Counted from the first letter of the stretch, positions 29,875-40,134 are shown. The stretch is 64,000 bases of DNA from Pseudomonas bananamidigenes (GCF_001679645.1 NZ_LRUN01000042.1:1-64000), one strand, 5' to 3'. Program-made: numbers and translations. Notes: generated by a model not told the origin, from the sequence alone.

Positions 29875-31023
29875 TTATACAGCTTTGAGACAGTAATGTT
29901 CGATCAACTGCCGCAATAGATGCACGGTAGGCTGCAAACGTGACATTTCAAGGTACTCGTCCGGCTGATGGGCACAGGCGATGTCGCCGGGGCCGAGTAC
30001 GATGGTTTCGCAACCAAGGCGCTGAAGATAAGGCGCTTCGGTGCCGAACGCTACCGCTTCGGCCGAGTGGCCGGTGAGTTTTTCGGCCATTCGCACCAGT
30101 TCGGCGTCCTCGGACTGCTCGAACGGCGGCACTTCAGGGAATAACGGCGCGTAATCGATCTTCACCCGATGCCGTTCGGCGACCGGATTGAGCTTGCGCA
30201 GGATCTCGGCCCGCAGCACTTTCGGGTCCATGCCAGGCAGCGGTCGCAGATCGAACTCCAGCGAACACTGGCCGCAGATGCGGTTGGGATTGTCGCCACC
30301 ATGGATGCAGCCGAAGTTCAGGGTCGGCTGCGGCACGCTGAACTGCGGGTTGTTGAATTCCCGCTGCCACAAAAGGCGCAGGCCGCGCAGCTCGCCGATG
30401 GCATCGTGCATGGCTTCGAGGGCGCTGTGCCCCAGGCGCGGATCCGACGAATGGCCGCTCTGCCCGAGGATATCGATGCGCTCCATCATGATGCCTTTGT
30501 GCATGCGGATCGGCTTGAGCCCGGTCGGTTCGCCGATCACCGCCGCCCGCCCCAGCGGCTGCCCCGCTTCGGCCAGCGCCCGGGCGCCGGACATCGAACT
30601 TTCTTCATCGCAGGTGGCGAGAATCAGCAACGGCTGTTTGAACGGCTGGTCGAGCAACGGCTGCACGGCTTCGATGATCAGGGCGAAGAAGCCTTTCATG
30701 TCGCAACTGCCGAGGCCGACCCAGCGACCGTCGACTTCGGTGAGTTTCAGCGGGTCGGTTTTCCACAGCGCGTCGTCGTAAGGCACCGTGTCGCTGTGCC
30801 CGGCCAGCACCAGCCCGCCGGGACCGCTGCCAAAGCTGGCGAGCAGGTTGAACTTGCCGGGGCTGACCTGCCGGATATCGCAGCCAAAGCCCAGGTCGCC
30901 GAGCCATCCGGCGAGCAGATCGATCACCGGCCGGTTGGATTGATCCAGATTCGGTTGGGTGCAACTGACCGACGGCACGGCGATCAGTGCAGCGAACTGG
31001 TCCTGCATGGATGGCAAAGGCAT
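29875..31023 (-). CDS. argE: Acetylornithine deacetylase ArgE
   Basis: A 382-residue M20-family metallohydrolase that releases ornithine from N-acetylornithine. Metal and catalytic motifs include VLAGHSDTVPYDD, GSCDMKGFFALI and TCDEESSMSGARAL. I chose MPLPSMQD (31023), with GGAG 7 bases upstream, over the ATG 4 codons earlier; both are possible. It stands just upstream of argA on the same strand. With argA it links to the polyamine/arginine theme of the window. Confidence 0.94.
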   Translation of the reverse strand: MPLPSMQDQFAALIAVPSVSCTQPNLDQSNRPVIDLLAGWLGDLGFGCDIRQVSPGKFNLLASFGSGPGGLVLAGHSDTVPYDDALWKTDPLKLTEVDGRWVGLGSCDMKGFFALIIEAVQPLLDQPFKQPLLILATCDEESSMSGARALAEAGQPLGRAAVIGEPTGLKPIRMHKGIMMERIDILGQSGHSSDPRLGHSALEAMHDAIGELRGLRLLWQREFNNPQFSVPQPTLNFGCIHGGDNPNRICGQCSLEFDLRPLPGMDPKVLRAEILRKLNPVAERHRVKIDYAPLFPEVPPFEQSEDAELVRMAEKLTGHSAEAVAFGTEAPYLQRLGCETIVLGPGDIACAHQPDEYLEMSRLQPTVHLLRQLIEHYCLKAV

Positions 31024-31178
31024 CGCTGACTCCAACTCCCGGATTGAAGTCCATCATAGAACCATCCGGCGACAGGAATAAACCGCCACAAGGCGTAGGA
31101 AGGTTCAGTCCTGTACACTGCACGGCCTTGGCAGCCACACATTCACCGGCTGCGCTCCCGATCCTGGATTTTCCGGCC

Positions 31179-32549
31179 ATGCAGAAAGAAACCGAAATCA
31201 AACTCCGCGTCAGCCGCGAAACCCTCGCCGCCCTGCGCGAGCACCCTCTCCTGAAAAAACGCAACAAAAGTGGCTGGGAACGCCGTGAGTTGATGAATCA
31301 GTACTTCGACACGCCCGAGCGTGACCTGGCCCGGGCCAAAGTCGCCCTGCGCCTGCGCAAGGACGGCGAAGAAGTGATCCAGACCCTCAAGACCCGCGGC
31401 CAGAGCGTTGCCGGTCTGTCCGAGCGTAACGAGTACGACTGGCACCTGCCCAAAGCCAAACTCGATGTGAAGAAACTCGACGGCGAATGCTGGCCCGAGT
31501 CCCTTGCCGACCTGGACAAGAAAACCCTGAAACCCATCTTCACCACCGATTTCGTCCGCGAGCGTGCCGAAATCGCCTGGGGTCGCGGCAAGACCAAAGT
31601 GGTCATCGAAGCCGCGCTGGACCTGGGCCATGTGGTGGTCGGCAAACAGAAAGAAGAAATCTGCGAGCTGGAACTGGAACTGCGCGAGGGCGAGCCTGCC
31701 GCGCTGCTGGAGCTGGCCGCCGAACTGGCCGAAACCCTGGCCCTGATGCCGTGCGATATCAGCAAGGCCGAGCGCGGCTATCGCCTGTACGACGCCAACA
31801 GCTATTCGCTGAGCCTGCCGGCGCCGGCCATCACCGCCGAAACCCCGCTGGACGACGCTTTCGCCGCCCTGAGCTGGCACTTGCTCGGCAGCAGCCAGCG
31901 TCTGGCCGAACAGTATCGTTTCAACGGCCACTGGCGCCTGCTGCAGGACTGGGTCGAGAACCTCGCGGAAATGCGCGCCCTGCTCAGCAGCCTCGGCCAG
32001 GCCGCACCGCGTCAGTCGACCCACGATCTGCGTGTGGCACTGGATGCCTTGCTGGAAGACTGGCGTCCGCTGGTACAGGTCGGTCTTGAAGACGAAGACG
32101 TGCGCAAAGCCGCACCGGAGCAATTTCTCGAAGAACTGGAAGACCCGCGCTGGGGCCTGTTCTCGCTGAATGCTTCGCGCTGGTTGCTGGCCCGCACCTG
32201 GGCTGCCGACCGCAACACCCGTGGCAATCGCCAAGGTGCCGCGCAGTTGCAAAGCTGGCTGCCGCGCCTGCTGGGCGAAGAAGCCACTTCACTGCAATTG
32301 CAGCGCTATCAGCAGCAACCGGAAGATCTGGCCGAGCAACTGCCGCGCATCGAACGCATCCAGGTCTGGCTGCACCACGCGCGCAACGTGCTGGAGATCC
32401 CGGAAATGGACCGGCTGTACGGCGAGCTGAACAAACTGGCGCAACTGGCCAACGAGCCGACCATCACCGATGAACTGCTCGATGCGCGCAAGCATCAGGC
32501 GATTGCGGTTTATCAGAATCGTGCCTGGAAAACGCTGCTGCGCCTGTAA
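31179..32549 (+). CDS. CYTH and CHAD domain inorganic triphosphatase
   Basis: A 456-residue protein. The CYTH domain (about 1-200) begins with the ExExK signature, Glu4-Glu6-Lys8 (METEIKL-type sequence ETEIKLRVS), which binds triphosphate and metal. The C-terminal CHAD domain (about 215-456) is rich in conserved His/Arg helices (STHDLRVALDALLEDWRPL). Such proteins hydrolyse inorganic triphosphate, like E. coli YgiF; CHAD domains bind polyphosphate. The ATG at 31179 is preferred because the CYTH motif begins at once. It is divergent from argE. Confidence 0.88.
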   Translation: MQKETEIKLRVSRETLAALREHPLLKKRNKSGWERRELMNQYFDTPERDLARAKVALRLRKDGEEVIQTLKTRGQSVAGLSERNEYDWHLPKAKLDVKKLDGECWPESLADLDKKTLKPIFTTDFVRERAEIAWGRGKTKVVIEAALDLGHVVVGKQKEEICELELELREGEPAALLELAAELAETLALMPCDISKAERGYRLYDANSYSLSLPAPAITAETPLDDAFAALSWHLLGSSQRLAEQYRFNGHWRLLQDWVENLAEMRALLSSLGQAAPRQSTHDLRVALDALLEDWRPLVQVGLEDEDVRKAAPEQFLEELEDPRWGLFSLNASRWLLARTWAADRNTRGNRQGAAQLQSWLPRLLGEEATSLQLQRYQQQPEDLAEQLPRIERIQVWLHHARNVLEIPEMDRLYGELNKLAQLANEPTITDELLDARKHQAIAVYQNRAWKTLLRL

Positions 32550-32565
32550 TCCCCGACAACAGAAA

Positions 32566-32674
32566 CTGTGGCGAGGGAGCTTGCTCCCGCTGGAGGCCGA
32601 AGGACTCCCAATTCCGGCAAGCACCGGTTGGGGACTGCTTCGCAGCCCAACGGGAGCAAGCTCCCTCGCCACAA
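32566..32674. repeat. REPIN family B (copy 2)
   Basis: CTGTGGCGAGGGAGCTTGCT at the left and GGGAGCAAGCTCCCTCGCCA at the right. The internal CCGCTGGAGGCCGAAGGACT and CTTCGCAGCCCAACGGGAGC blocks match the copy at 28312 closely over about 110 bases. It sits between convergent genes. Confidence 0.85.
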
Positions 32675-32680
32675 AGGGAT

Positions 32681-33151
32681 TCAGCGCAATACCGGCAAAC
32701 TCGTCGTCGACTTGATCTCCGACAACGCCACAATCGAGTTCACTTCCTGGATTCCCGGCACCAGCGACAGCTTCTCGAAGAAGAACCGCTCATACGCCTC
32801 GATGTCCGCCGCGACGATGCGCAACATGAAATCCACCGCTCCCATCAGCACATAACACTCCAGCACTTCGGGAAAGCCGCGAATCGCCTCGGTGAATTCG
32901 GTGAAGTTCGAACGGCCGTGGGCGTTGAGTTTGATTTCGGCGAAGATCTGCGTGTTCAGGCCGATTTTCTTGCGATCGAGCAAGGTCACCTGGCCGCGAA
33001 TGATCCCCTCCTCCTTCATCCGTTGTATCCGTCGCCAGCACGGCGACTGCGACAGGCCCACCTGCTCGGCGATCTGTGCGCTGGACAGGGAAGCGTCCTC
33101 TTGCAGCAGAGCGAGAATACGTCGGTCGTAGCTGTCCAGCTCGCTTTGCAT
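32681..33151 (-). CDS. Lrp/AsnC-family transcriptional regulator
   Basis: A 156-residue regulator. The N-terminal winged helix begins LDSYDRRILALLQEDASLSS, then AQIAEQVGLSQSPCWRRIQR. The C-terminal RAM (ligand/oligomer) domain follows, including ECYVLMGAVDFMLRIVAAD. Such proteins sense amino acids and often control a divergent or nearby gene. The neighbour on its 5' side is the small gene at 33279. The effector is unknown. Confidence 0.9.
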   Translation of the reverse strand: MQSELDSYDRRILALLQEDASLSSAQIAEQVGLSQSPCWRRIQRMKEEGIIRGQVTLLDRKKIGLNTQIFAEIKLNAHGRSNFTEFTEAIRGFPEVLECYVLMGAVDFMLRIVAADIEAYERFFFEKLSLVPGIQEVNSIVALSEIKSTTSLPVLR

Positions 33152-33278
33152 AAATAAACCTCAAAACTGGTACATGGTGAATTGGCTATTCATCGCAGCC
33201 GTAAGATCAGTTCATCTTAGACAAGAAATGTCCGGTCTCGAATGTAAAAATTTCTGCACTCATTCCGGAGACCTCCCA

Positions 33279-33615
33279 TGCCACACCTTGAAGCCGTCAA
33301 CACCCCGGCGCCCCGTCCCGATGTGTGGAACGTCAACAACACTCATTGCCTTGCGCAATACCAGATACTGGCCGAGGCGAGCCCGATCTGCTGGTGCGTG
33401 TGCTGAACCTGTTCGCCTTGCAGTTCCTCACGCCTGAGCAGGTCAATGTCCAGCGTCTGGACGACCTGCTGTCCATCGACATCATCATGGGTGGCCTGAG
33501 CTGGCATCGCGCCGGGGTGATCGCGGAAAAACTTCGTAACCTGATCAGTGTGTGTTCGGTGAATCTGCAAAACCCCGATGCGGCGTGGGGTGCGCCGACT
33601 CAGGCAGCCGGCTGA
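33279..33615 (+). pseudogene. Small conserved-looking gene with apparent one-base frameshift
   Basis: An ATG at 33279 with GGAG about 9 bases upstream opens MPHLEAVNTPAPRPDVWNVN, continues to AQYQILAEAS, then hits a stop. The next frame takes over as PDLLVRVLNLFALQFLTPEQ, DDLLSIDIIMGGLSWHRAG, and ends at 33615. Third-position G/C is high in the first frame up to about 33385 and high in the second frame after it. This is what one lost C in the CCC at 33382-33384 would produce. The repaired product would be about 111 residues. I do not recognise a function. It may be a sequencing error or a decayed gene. The AsnC regulator is divergent. Confidence 0.6.
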
Positions 33616-33705
33616 AAAAATCGGAAACGCCTTCGTCGGGTAGTGGCCCAACGGTCGGTGGGGCCACGACTATCCTTTGCGGACTGTCGTTCAAAAGGAG
33701 CCCGC

Positions 33706-35490
33706 ATGTCCGTTCAACTCGCCACTCAGGACCGCTGGCTGGATCTCAATGATGTATTGCGTGAACTGGTCGCCCAGGGCTTCATCAGCCAGGACTCGGC
33801 CGAACACGCTCTGAACGCCCGTCGCCGGCAGGCGACCCTCGGTCAGATGCATCCGCTGGAGTTCATCGCCGGCCAGCAACTGGACGACCTCAGCCGTCCG
33901 GGCAAACACCTGGACCTCGAAAGCCTGACCCTGTGGCTGGCCCAGCAGGCCGGCCAGCCATACCTGCGGATCGATCCGCTGAAGATCAACGTCGCCGCCG
34001 TCACGCCGCTGATGTCCTACGCCTTCGCCCAGCGCCACAAGATTCTTGCGGTGTCGGTCGACCGCGATGCGGTGACCGTGGCCAGCGCCCAGCCTTATGT
34101 CACGAGCTGGGAAGCCGATCTGACCCACGTCCTGAAACTGCCGGTCAAACGGGTGGTGGCCAACCCGGCGGACATCCAGCGCTTCAGCGTCGAGTTCTTT
34201 CGCCTCGCCAAGTCGGTCAGCGGCGCCAGCAACACCGACCAGCCGGGCAGCAACCTCGGCAACTTCGAACAACTGCTCAACCTTGGCGCCAGCGATCAGG
34301 AGCCGGACGCCAACGACGCGCACATCGTCAACATCGTCGACTGGCTGTTCCAGTACGCCTTCCAGCAACGGGCCAGCGACATCCACATCGAGCCACGGCG
34401 CGAGCAAGGCACGGTGCGCTTTCGCATCGACGGCGTGTTGCACAACGTCTATCAGTTTCCGCCACAGGTGACGATGGCCATCGTCAGCCGCCTGAAGAGC
34501 CTCGGTCGGATGAACGTCGCCGAAAAGCGCAAACCCCAGGACGGGCGGGTCAAGACCAAGACGCCGGACGGCGGTGAAGTGGAACTGCGCCTGTCGACCC
34601 TGCCCACCGCCTTCGGCGAAAAAATGGTGATGCGGATCTTCGACCCGGAAGTGCTGCTCAAGGATTTCGACCAGCTCGGGTTTTCCGCCGACGACCTGCG
34701 CCGCTGGCAGGACATGACCCGCCAGCCCAACGGCATCATTCTGGTGACCGGCCCGACCGGTTCGGGCAAGACCACCACGCTGTACACGACCCTGAAAAAA
34801 CTGGCGACCGCGGAGGTCAACCTCTGCACCATCGAGGACCCGATCGAGATGGTCGAGCCGGCCTTCAACCAGATGCAGGTCCAGCACAACATCGACCTGA
34901 CTTTCGCCTCCGGCGTACGGGCACTGATGCGGCAGGACCCGGACATCATCATGATCGGCGAGATCCGTGACCTGGAAACCGCCGAAATGGCGATCCAGGC
35001 CGCATTGACCGGACACCTGGTGCTCTCGACCCTGCACACCAACGACGCGCCGAGCGCCATCAGCCGCCTGCTGGAACTCGGCGTGCCGCATTACCTGATC
35101 AAGGCCACGGTGCTCGGCGTCATGGCCCAGCGCCTGGTGCGCACGCTGTGTCCGCACTGCAAGGCGCCGCTGCCGGTCGCCGAAGAGGACTGGCAAACCC
35201 TGACCCGGCCATGGCAGGCACCGCTGCCGGGCAACGCACAACGGGCCATCGGTTGCCTGGAGTGCCGCGACACCGGTTATCACGGGCGCGCCGGCGTCTA
35301 CGAAATCATGCAACTGACCGACAGCCTCAAGGCGTTGATCAGCCCGGATACCGATCTGACCGCGCTTCGGCGTCAGGCCTTCAAGGAAGGCATGCGCAGC
35401 CTGCGACTGTCCGGCGCGCAAAAAGTCGCGGCGGGGCTGACGACCATCGAGGAGGTGCTGCGGGTGACACCGCAGAGCGAGCAGAAGTAA
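33706..35490 (+). CDS. GspE/PilB-like secretion ATPase (stand-alone)
   Basis: A 594-residue hexameric ATPase of the type II secretion/type IV pilus family. The N-terminal MshEN-like region (LGQMHPLEFIAGQQLDDLSR) precedes the ATPase core. That core has Walker A GPTGSGKTTT (Lys355), Asp box region LCTIEDPIEMVEP, Walker B IIMIGEIRDLETAEMA and the His box TGHLVLSTLHTNDAPSA. A four-Cys zinc motif is present (CPHCKA, then CLECRDTG). The ATG at 33706 has AAGGAG about 8 bases upstream. There are no pseudopilin or secretin genes nearby. In PAO1 a similar solitary gene (PA5210) lies in the same neighbourhood; its role is unclear. Confidence 0.9.
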   Translation: MSVQLATQDRWLDLNDVLRELVAQGFISQDSAEHALNARRRQATLGQMHPLEFIAGQQLDDLSRPGKHLDLESLTLWLAQQAGQPYLRIDPLKINVAAVTPLMSYAFAQRHKILAVSVDRDAVTVASAQPYVTSWEADLTHVLKLPVKRVVANPADIQRFSVEFFRLAKSVSGASNTDQPGSNLGNFEQLLNLGASDQEPDANDAHIVNIVDWLFQYAFQQRASDIHIEPRREQGTVRFRIDGVLHNVYQFPPQVTMAIVSRLKSLGRMNVAEKRKPQDGRVKTKTPDGGEVELRLSTLPTAFGEKMVMRIFDPEVLLKDFDQLGFSADDLRRWQDMTRQPNGIILVTGPTGSGKTTTLYTTLKKLATAEVNLCTIEDPIEMVEPAFNQMQVQHNIDLTFASGVRALMRQDPDIIMIGEIRDLETAEMAIQAALTGHLVLSTLHTNDAPSAISRLLELGVPHYLIKATVLGVMAQRLVRTLCPHCKAPLPVAEEDWQTLTRPWQAPLPGNAQRAIGCLECRDTGYHGRAGVYEIMQLTDSLKALISPDTDLTALRRQAFKEGMRSLRLSGAQKVAAGLTTIEEVLRVTPQSEQK

Positions 35491-35559
35491 TCCGGCACGG
35501 AACCGGATCGACGAAATGGCGATCCAACCCGTTATTCAACACCAGTGGAGTCACCCCTC

Positions 35560-35877
35560 ATGCGTCTCAAACTTGCTGTCGCCACCCTCGCCCTGCTGTC
35601 TCTGCCCGTCGGTTCGGCAATGGCCGACAGCTTTTGGCGTAACGTCATTTCATCCGGCGCCACCACCGGCTCGACGTACCTGACCTTCAAGGATCACAAG
35701 CTGATCGTCGCCGCCCAGGACGACGCCGGCAGTTTCGTCGCCAGCGATGGCGGTATCCGTGGCCCGTACCTGGAAGCCGCCATGCAGAAAGTCCGCGCCG
35801 ACAATCCTGGTCTGCAGGCCACGGACATGGAACTGGCGAACGCGATCCTGGCGAAGAACGCCGTGGCTTCGGAATAA
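35560..35877 (+). CDS. DUF2388 domain-containing exported protein
   Basis: A 105-residue protein with a signal peptide (MRLKLAVATLALLSLPVGSA, cleavage near AMA-DSF). The mature domain (SFWRNVISSGATTGSTYLTF, then KLIVAAQDDAGSFVASDGG) is a small Pseudomonas-typical DUF2388. The start at 35560 was chosen because the signal peptide begins there. The role is unknown. It lies 69 bases after the secretion ATPase and before a strong terminator. Confidence 0.85.
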   Translation: MRLKLAVATLALLSLPVGSAMADSFWRNVISSGATTGSTYLTFKDHKLIVAAQDDAGSFVASDGGIRGPYLEAAMQKVRADNPGLQATDMELANAILAKNAVASE

Positions 35878-35890
35878 ACCTGTCGCCCAC

Positions 35891-35924
35891 AAAAATGCCG
35901 CTCACACGAGCGGCATTTTTTTTT
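35891..35924. terminator. Bidirectional terminator between DUF2388 gene and gcvP
   Basis: AAAAATGCCGCT and AGCGGCATTTTT form a perfect stem with a short CACACG-type loop, flanked by A- and T-runs. It can serve the plus-strand DUF2388 transcript and the end of gcvP. Confidence 0.9.
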
Positions 35925-35933
35925 GCCCGCCGA

Positions 35934-38807
35934 TCAGCGGTAATCGTCCACCGGCACACAGGCGCAGAACAGGTTGCGGTCGCCATAGACGTTGTCCACC
36001 CGATTCACCGCCGGCCAATACTTGTGCGCCCTGGTGTGTGCATCCGGCGTGATGCCCTGCTCGATGCTGTAAGGCCGCTCCCAGACGCCGGTGACATCGG
36101 CCAGCGTATGGGGCGCCCGCTTGAGCGGGTTGTCTTCGGCCGGCCAGTTGCCGTTCTGCACTTCGGTGATTTCCGCACGGATGCTCAGCATCGCACCGAT
36201 GAAGCGGTCCAGTTCTGCCTTGGACTCACTCTCAGTCGGCTCGACCATCAGCGTGCCCGGCACCGGGAACGACATGGTCGGCGCGTGGAAGCCGTAATCC
36301 ATCAGGCGCTTGGCGACGTCTTCCTCACTGATGCCGGTCTGCGCTTTCAACGGTCGCAGGTCGAGAATGCATTCATGGGCCACCCGATCATTGCGCCCGG
36401 TGTAGAGCACGGGAAAGGCACCGGACAAATGCTGCGCCAGGTAATTCGCCGCAAGAATCGCCACTTCGCTGGCGTCCGCCAGTTGCGGCCCCATCATGGC
36501 GATGTACATCCAGCTGATCGGCAAAATGCTCGCACTGCCCCAGGGCGCTGCGCTCACCGCGCTGTTCTGCGGTTGCGGCCCGTCGATCGGCACTACCGGA
36601 TGATTGGCGACGAATGGCGCCAGGTGCGCCCGCACGCCAATCGGCCCCATGCCCGGCCCGCCGCCACCGTGGGGAATGCAAAAGGTCTTGTGCAGGTTCA
36701 TGTGCGACACATCGGCGCCAATGTCTGCCGGCCGCGCCAGCCCGACCTGGGCATTGAGGTTGGCGCCATCCATGTACACCTGACCGCCGTGCCTGTGGAT
36801 AACGTCGCAGATTTCGCTGATGCCTTCCTCATATACACCGTGGGTCGACGGATAGGTCGCCATCAGGCACGACAAGTTGTCTCCCGCCTCGGCAGCCTTG
36901 GCCTTCAAGTCCTCCAGATCGACGTTGCCCGCCTCGTCGCACTCGACGATCACCACCCGCATCCCGGCCATCTGTGCCGAGGCCGGGTTGGTGCCGTGGG
37001 CCGAGGACGGAATCAGGCAGATATCGCGCCCGCCCTGCTGACGGCTTTCGTGGTATTTGCGGATGGCCAGCAACCCGGCGTACTCGCCCTGAGCCCCGGA
37101 ATTGGGCTGCATGCAGATCGCGTCGAACCCGGTGATCGCACACAGCCAGCGCTCCAGCTCTTCGATCATCAGCGTGTAACCGACCGCCTGCTCCCGGGGC
37201 ACGAACGGGTGCAGGTTGGCGAACTGCGGCCAGGTGATCGGGATCATTTCGCTGGTGGCGTTGAGTTTCATGGTGCAGGAGCCCAACGGGATCATCGACT
37301 GGTTGAGCGCCAGATCCTTGTTCTCCAACTGCTTGAGGTAACGCAGCATCTCGGTTTCGCTGTGATGGGCGTTGAACACCGGGTGGCGCAGATACGGCGA
37401 GTTGCGTTGCAGGTTCTCGGGAATTCCGGAAACCAGCGCTTCGGCATCGAGTTCTTCGACGTTGAGCCCATGATCGACACCCAACAGCACATCGAACAGT
37501 TTGCCGACGGTGCGCTCGTCACAGGTTTCATCGAGACTAAGACCCAAGTGGCCGCGACCGAGAATGCGCAGGTTGATCTGCGCAGCCTGAGCACTCTCGA
37601 TGATCGCTGTCTGCGCGCCGCCGACGTCCAGGGTCAGCGTGTCGAAAAACTGCTGGTTGATGCGTTTGATACCGTGACGCTCGAGGCCGGCAGCGAGGAT
37701 GCAGGTCAGCCGATGGACTCGCTGGGCAATACGTCTCAGCCCTTCCGGTCCGTGGTACACGGCATAGAAACTGGCGATGTTGGCCAGCAGCACCTGGGCC
37801 GTGCAGATGTTCGAATTGGCCTTCTCCCGGCGAATGTGCTGCTCGCGGGTCTGCAGGGCCATGCGCAGCGCCACGTTGCCTCGCGCATCTTTCGAGACAC
37901 CGATGATGCGCCCGGGAATCGCCCGTTTGTATTCCTCGCGACTGGCGAAAAACGCCGCATGCGGCCCGCCGTACCCCATCGGCACACCGAAGCGCTGGGA
38001 CGAGCCGAACACCACATCGGCGCCCAGTTCACCCGGCGGGGTCAGCAACAGCAGACTCAGCAGATCGGCCGCGACACAGGCCAGCGCCTGTTGCGCATGC
38101 AGGTGATCGATCAACGGACGCAGGTCGCGGACCTCGCCATGGGTGTCGGGGTATTGCAGCAATGCGCCGAACACCTGATGTTGCTTCAAGTTATCCACAG
38201 CGTCGACGATCAGCTCGAAACCGAAGCCTTCGGCGCGAGTCCGGACCACGGAAAGGGTTTGTGGATGACAGTTTTCATCGACGAAAAACAGATTGCTCTT
38301 CGACTTCGCCACACGCTTGGCCAGCGCCATGGCTTCGGCGGCCGCAGTGGCCTCATCGAGCAGCGAAGCATTGGCCAGCTCCAGACCGGTGAGGTCGATG
38401 GTCAGTTGCTGGAAATTGAGCAACGCTTCGAGCCGGCCCTGTGCGATCTCCGGTTGATACGGCGTGTAAGCGGTGTACCAGCCAGGATTTTCCAGCACAT
38501 TGCGCAGAATGACCGTCGGCGTGAGAGTGCCGTGGTAGCCCATGCCGATCAGGCTGGTCCAGACCTGATTCTGTTCGGCGTACCCGCGCAGTTTCGCCAG
38601 CGCAGCCTGCTCGTCCAGCGCGGGCGGCAGGTCAAGCTCACGATTGAGTCGGATGGCGGGCGGAACGGTCTGCTCGATCAGTTCGATCCGGCTGCCCAGG
38701 CCCAGGCTGTCGAGCATGGCCTGCTGTTCGGCGGCATCGGGGCCGAGGTGACGGCGCAGGAAGGCCTGGGGGTCGCGTAACTGGCTCAAGGACGGCAACT
38801 GGGACAT
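35934..38807 (-). CDS. gcvP: Glycine dehydrogenase (decarboxylating), P-protein
   Basis: A 957-residue PLP enzyme of the glycine cleavage system. It decarboxylates glycine and loads the aminomethyl group onto lipoyl-GcvH. The PLP Lys707 is in [17 protein letters not shown]. It is the fused single-chain form (N- and C-terminal homologous halves) with normal length. It is transcribed away from the DegT gene that separates it from gcvH-gcvT. A single polypeptide of this type is expected for proteobacteria. Confidence 0.97.
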   Translation of the reverse strand: MSQLPSLSQLRDPQAFLRRHLGPDAAEQQAMLDSLGLGSRIELIEQTVPPAIRLNRELDLPPALDEQAALAKLRGYAEQNQVWTSLIGMGYHGTLTPTVILRNVLENPGWYTAYTPYQPEIAQGRLEALLNFQQLTIDLTGLELANASLLDEATAAAEAMALAKRVAKSKSNLFFVDENCHPQTLSVVRTRAEGFGFELIVDAVDNLKQHQVFGALLQYPDTHGEVRDLRPLIDHLHAQQALACVAADLLSLLLLTPPGELGADVVFGSSQRFGVPMGYGGPHAAFFASREEYKRAIPGRIIGVSKDARGNVALRMALQTREQHIRREKANSNICTAQVLLANIASFYAVYHGPEGLRRIAQRVHRLTCILAAGLERHGIKRINQQFFDTLTLDVGGAQTAIIESAQAAQINLRILGRGHLGLSLDETCDERTVGKLFDVLLGVDHGLNVEELDAEALVSGIPENLQRNSPYLRHPVFNAHHSETEMLRYLKQLENKDLALNQSMIPLGSCTMKLNATSEMIPITWPQFANLHPFVPREQAVGYTLMIEELERWLCAITGFDAICMQPNSGAQGEYAGLLAIRKYHESRQQGGRDICLIPSSAHGTNPASAQMAGMRVVIVECDEAGNVDLEDLKAKAAEAGDNLSCLMATYPSTHGVYEEGISEICDVIHRHGGQVYMDGANLNAQVGLARPADIGADVSHMNLHKTFCIPHGGGGPGMGPIGVRAHLAPFVANHPVVPIDGPQPQNSAVSAAPWGSASILPISWMYIAMMGPQLADASEVAILAANYLAQHLSGAFPVLYTGRNDRVAHECILDLRPLKAQTGISEEDVAKRLMDYGFHAPTMSFPVPGTLMVEPTESESKAELDRFIGAMLSIRAEITEVQNGNWPAEDNPLKRAPHTLADVTGVWERPYSIEQGITPDAHTRAHKYWPAVNRVDNVYGDRNLFCACVPVDDYR

Positions 38808-38963
38808 GACGGGCTCTCTCCTGGCTGGCGCTCGGCGTCAATGCAACACGGTCAAACCAGCATAGCAGTCGATGCCGTCGCGGACGGCTTGGCGGCGGGT
38901 GGTCGGACGGGGCATGCTGTGGCACCAGCAACACGTGCCCAACCCTTGGATGATCGAGTCCTC

Positions 38964-40106
38964 ATGAGCCAACTGCCGTTTCTGCCGTTTTCCAAACCTG
39001 TCATCGACGAAGCCACCATCGCCGCTGTCGGCGACGTCCTGCGTTCCGGCTGGATCACCAGCGGGCCGAAGGTCCAGGCCTTCGAAGCGCAACTGTCGGA
39101 GTATTTCGGCGGGCGCCCGGTGCGCACCTTCAACTCCGGCACCTGCACCATGGAAATCGCCCTGCGCATCGCCGGTATCGGACCGGGTGACGAAGTGATC
39201 ACCACGCCGATCTCCTGGGTCGCCACCGCCAACGTGATTCTTGAAGTGGGCGCCACCCCGGTGTTCGCCGACATCGACCCGGTCACCCGCAACATCGACC
39301 TGGATAAACTGGAAGCGGCCATCACGCCGCGTACCAAAGCGGTCATCCCGGTCTACCTCGCCGGGCTGCCGGTGGACATGGAGCGCCTGTACGCCATCGC
39401 CAAAAAACACAACCTGCGCATCGTCGAAGACGCCGCGCAGGCCCTCGGTTCGAGCTGGAACGGCCAGCGCATCGGTGCCAGCGGCGACTTCGTGTCGTTC
39501 AGCTTCCAGGCCAACAAGAACGTGACCTGCTCCGAAGGTGGTTGCCTGGTGCTGAACACGCCCGAGGAAGCACGTCTGGCGGAGAAATATCGCCTGCAAG
39601 GCGTCACCCGCACCGGCTTCGACGGTCTGGATGTCGATGTACTCGGCGGCAAATTCAACATGACCGACGTCGCAGCGACCATCGGCCTCGGCCAGTTCGC
39701 CCACATCGAAGCCCTCACTGCTCATCGTCAGGAACTGGCGCGTCATTACTTCAAGTGCTTTGGCGACGACTTCGAAGCCACGTACGGCGCGCAACTGCCG
39801 CCGGCCGATTTCACCAACAGCAACTGGCACCTGTTCCAGCTGGTATTGCCGGAGCGCAAGGACGGCTTGCCGGCACGGGCCACGTTCATGGAGCAGATGC
39901 AGGCGCTGGGTATCGGCATCGGTTATCACTACCCGCCGATCCACTTGCTGAGCCTGTACCGTGAGCGCGGTTTCAAGGAGGGCATGTTGCCGGTGGCCGA
40001 GCGGGTCGGACGGCTGATCGTGTCGTTGCCGATGTTCACCGCGATGAGCAAAGCCGATGTCGAGCGCTCAGTGGCGGCGGTCAAAGCGGTGCTGGGCAAC
40101 GCCTGA
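38964..40106 (+). CDS. DegT/DnrJ/EryC1/StrS-family aminotransferase
   Basis: A 380-residue PLP enzyme of the sugar-aminotransferase family. Fold motifs include the N-terminal SKPVIDEATIAAVGDVLRSG, DEVITTPISWVATANVILEVG, VEDAAQALGSSWNGQRIG and the PLP Lys185 in SFSFQANKNVTCSEGG. Typical substrates are keto-sugar nucleotides, but no sugar or polysaccharide genes are nearby. It lies between gcvP and gcvH on the opposite strand. The ATG at 38964 fits; the frame further upstream is not family-like. Confidence 0.9.
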   Translation: MSQLPFLPFSKPVIDEATIAAVGDVLRSGWITSGPKVQAFEAQLSEYFGGRPVRTFNSGTCTMEIALRIAGIGPGDEVITTPISWVATANVILEVGATPVFADIDPVTRNIDLDKLEAAITPRTKAVIPVYLAGLPVDMERLYAIAKKHNLRIVEDAAQALGSSWNGQRIGASGDFVSFSFQANKNVTCSEGGCLVLNTPEEARLAEKYRLQGVTRTGFDGLDVDVLGGKFNMTDVAATIGLGQFAHIEALTAHRQELARHYFKCFGDDFEATYGAQLPPADFTNSNWHLFQLVLPERKDGLPARATFMEQMQALGIGIGYHYPPIHLLSLYRERGFKEGMLPVAERVGRLIVSLPMFTAMSKADVERSVAAVKAVLGNA

Positions 40107-40134
40107 GCCATCCCCGATAAAAAGGCTGCGTTCA

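Noticed and set aside
35895..38780. Nearly full-length plus-strand ORF opposite gcvP
   Set aside because: Composition-driven antisense frame; GcvP on the minus strand carries the PLP Lys and the right length.
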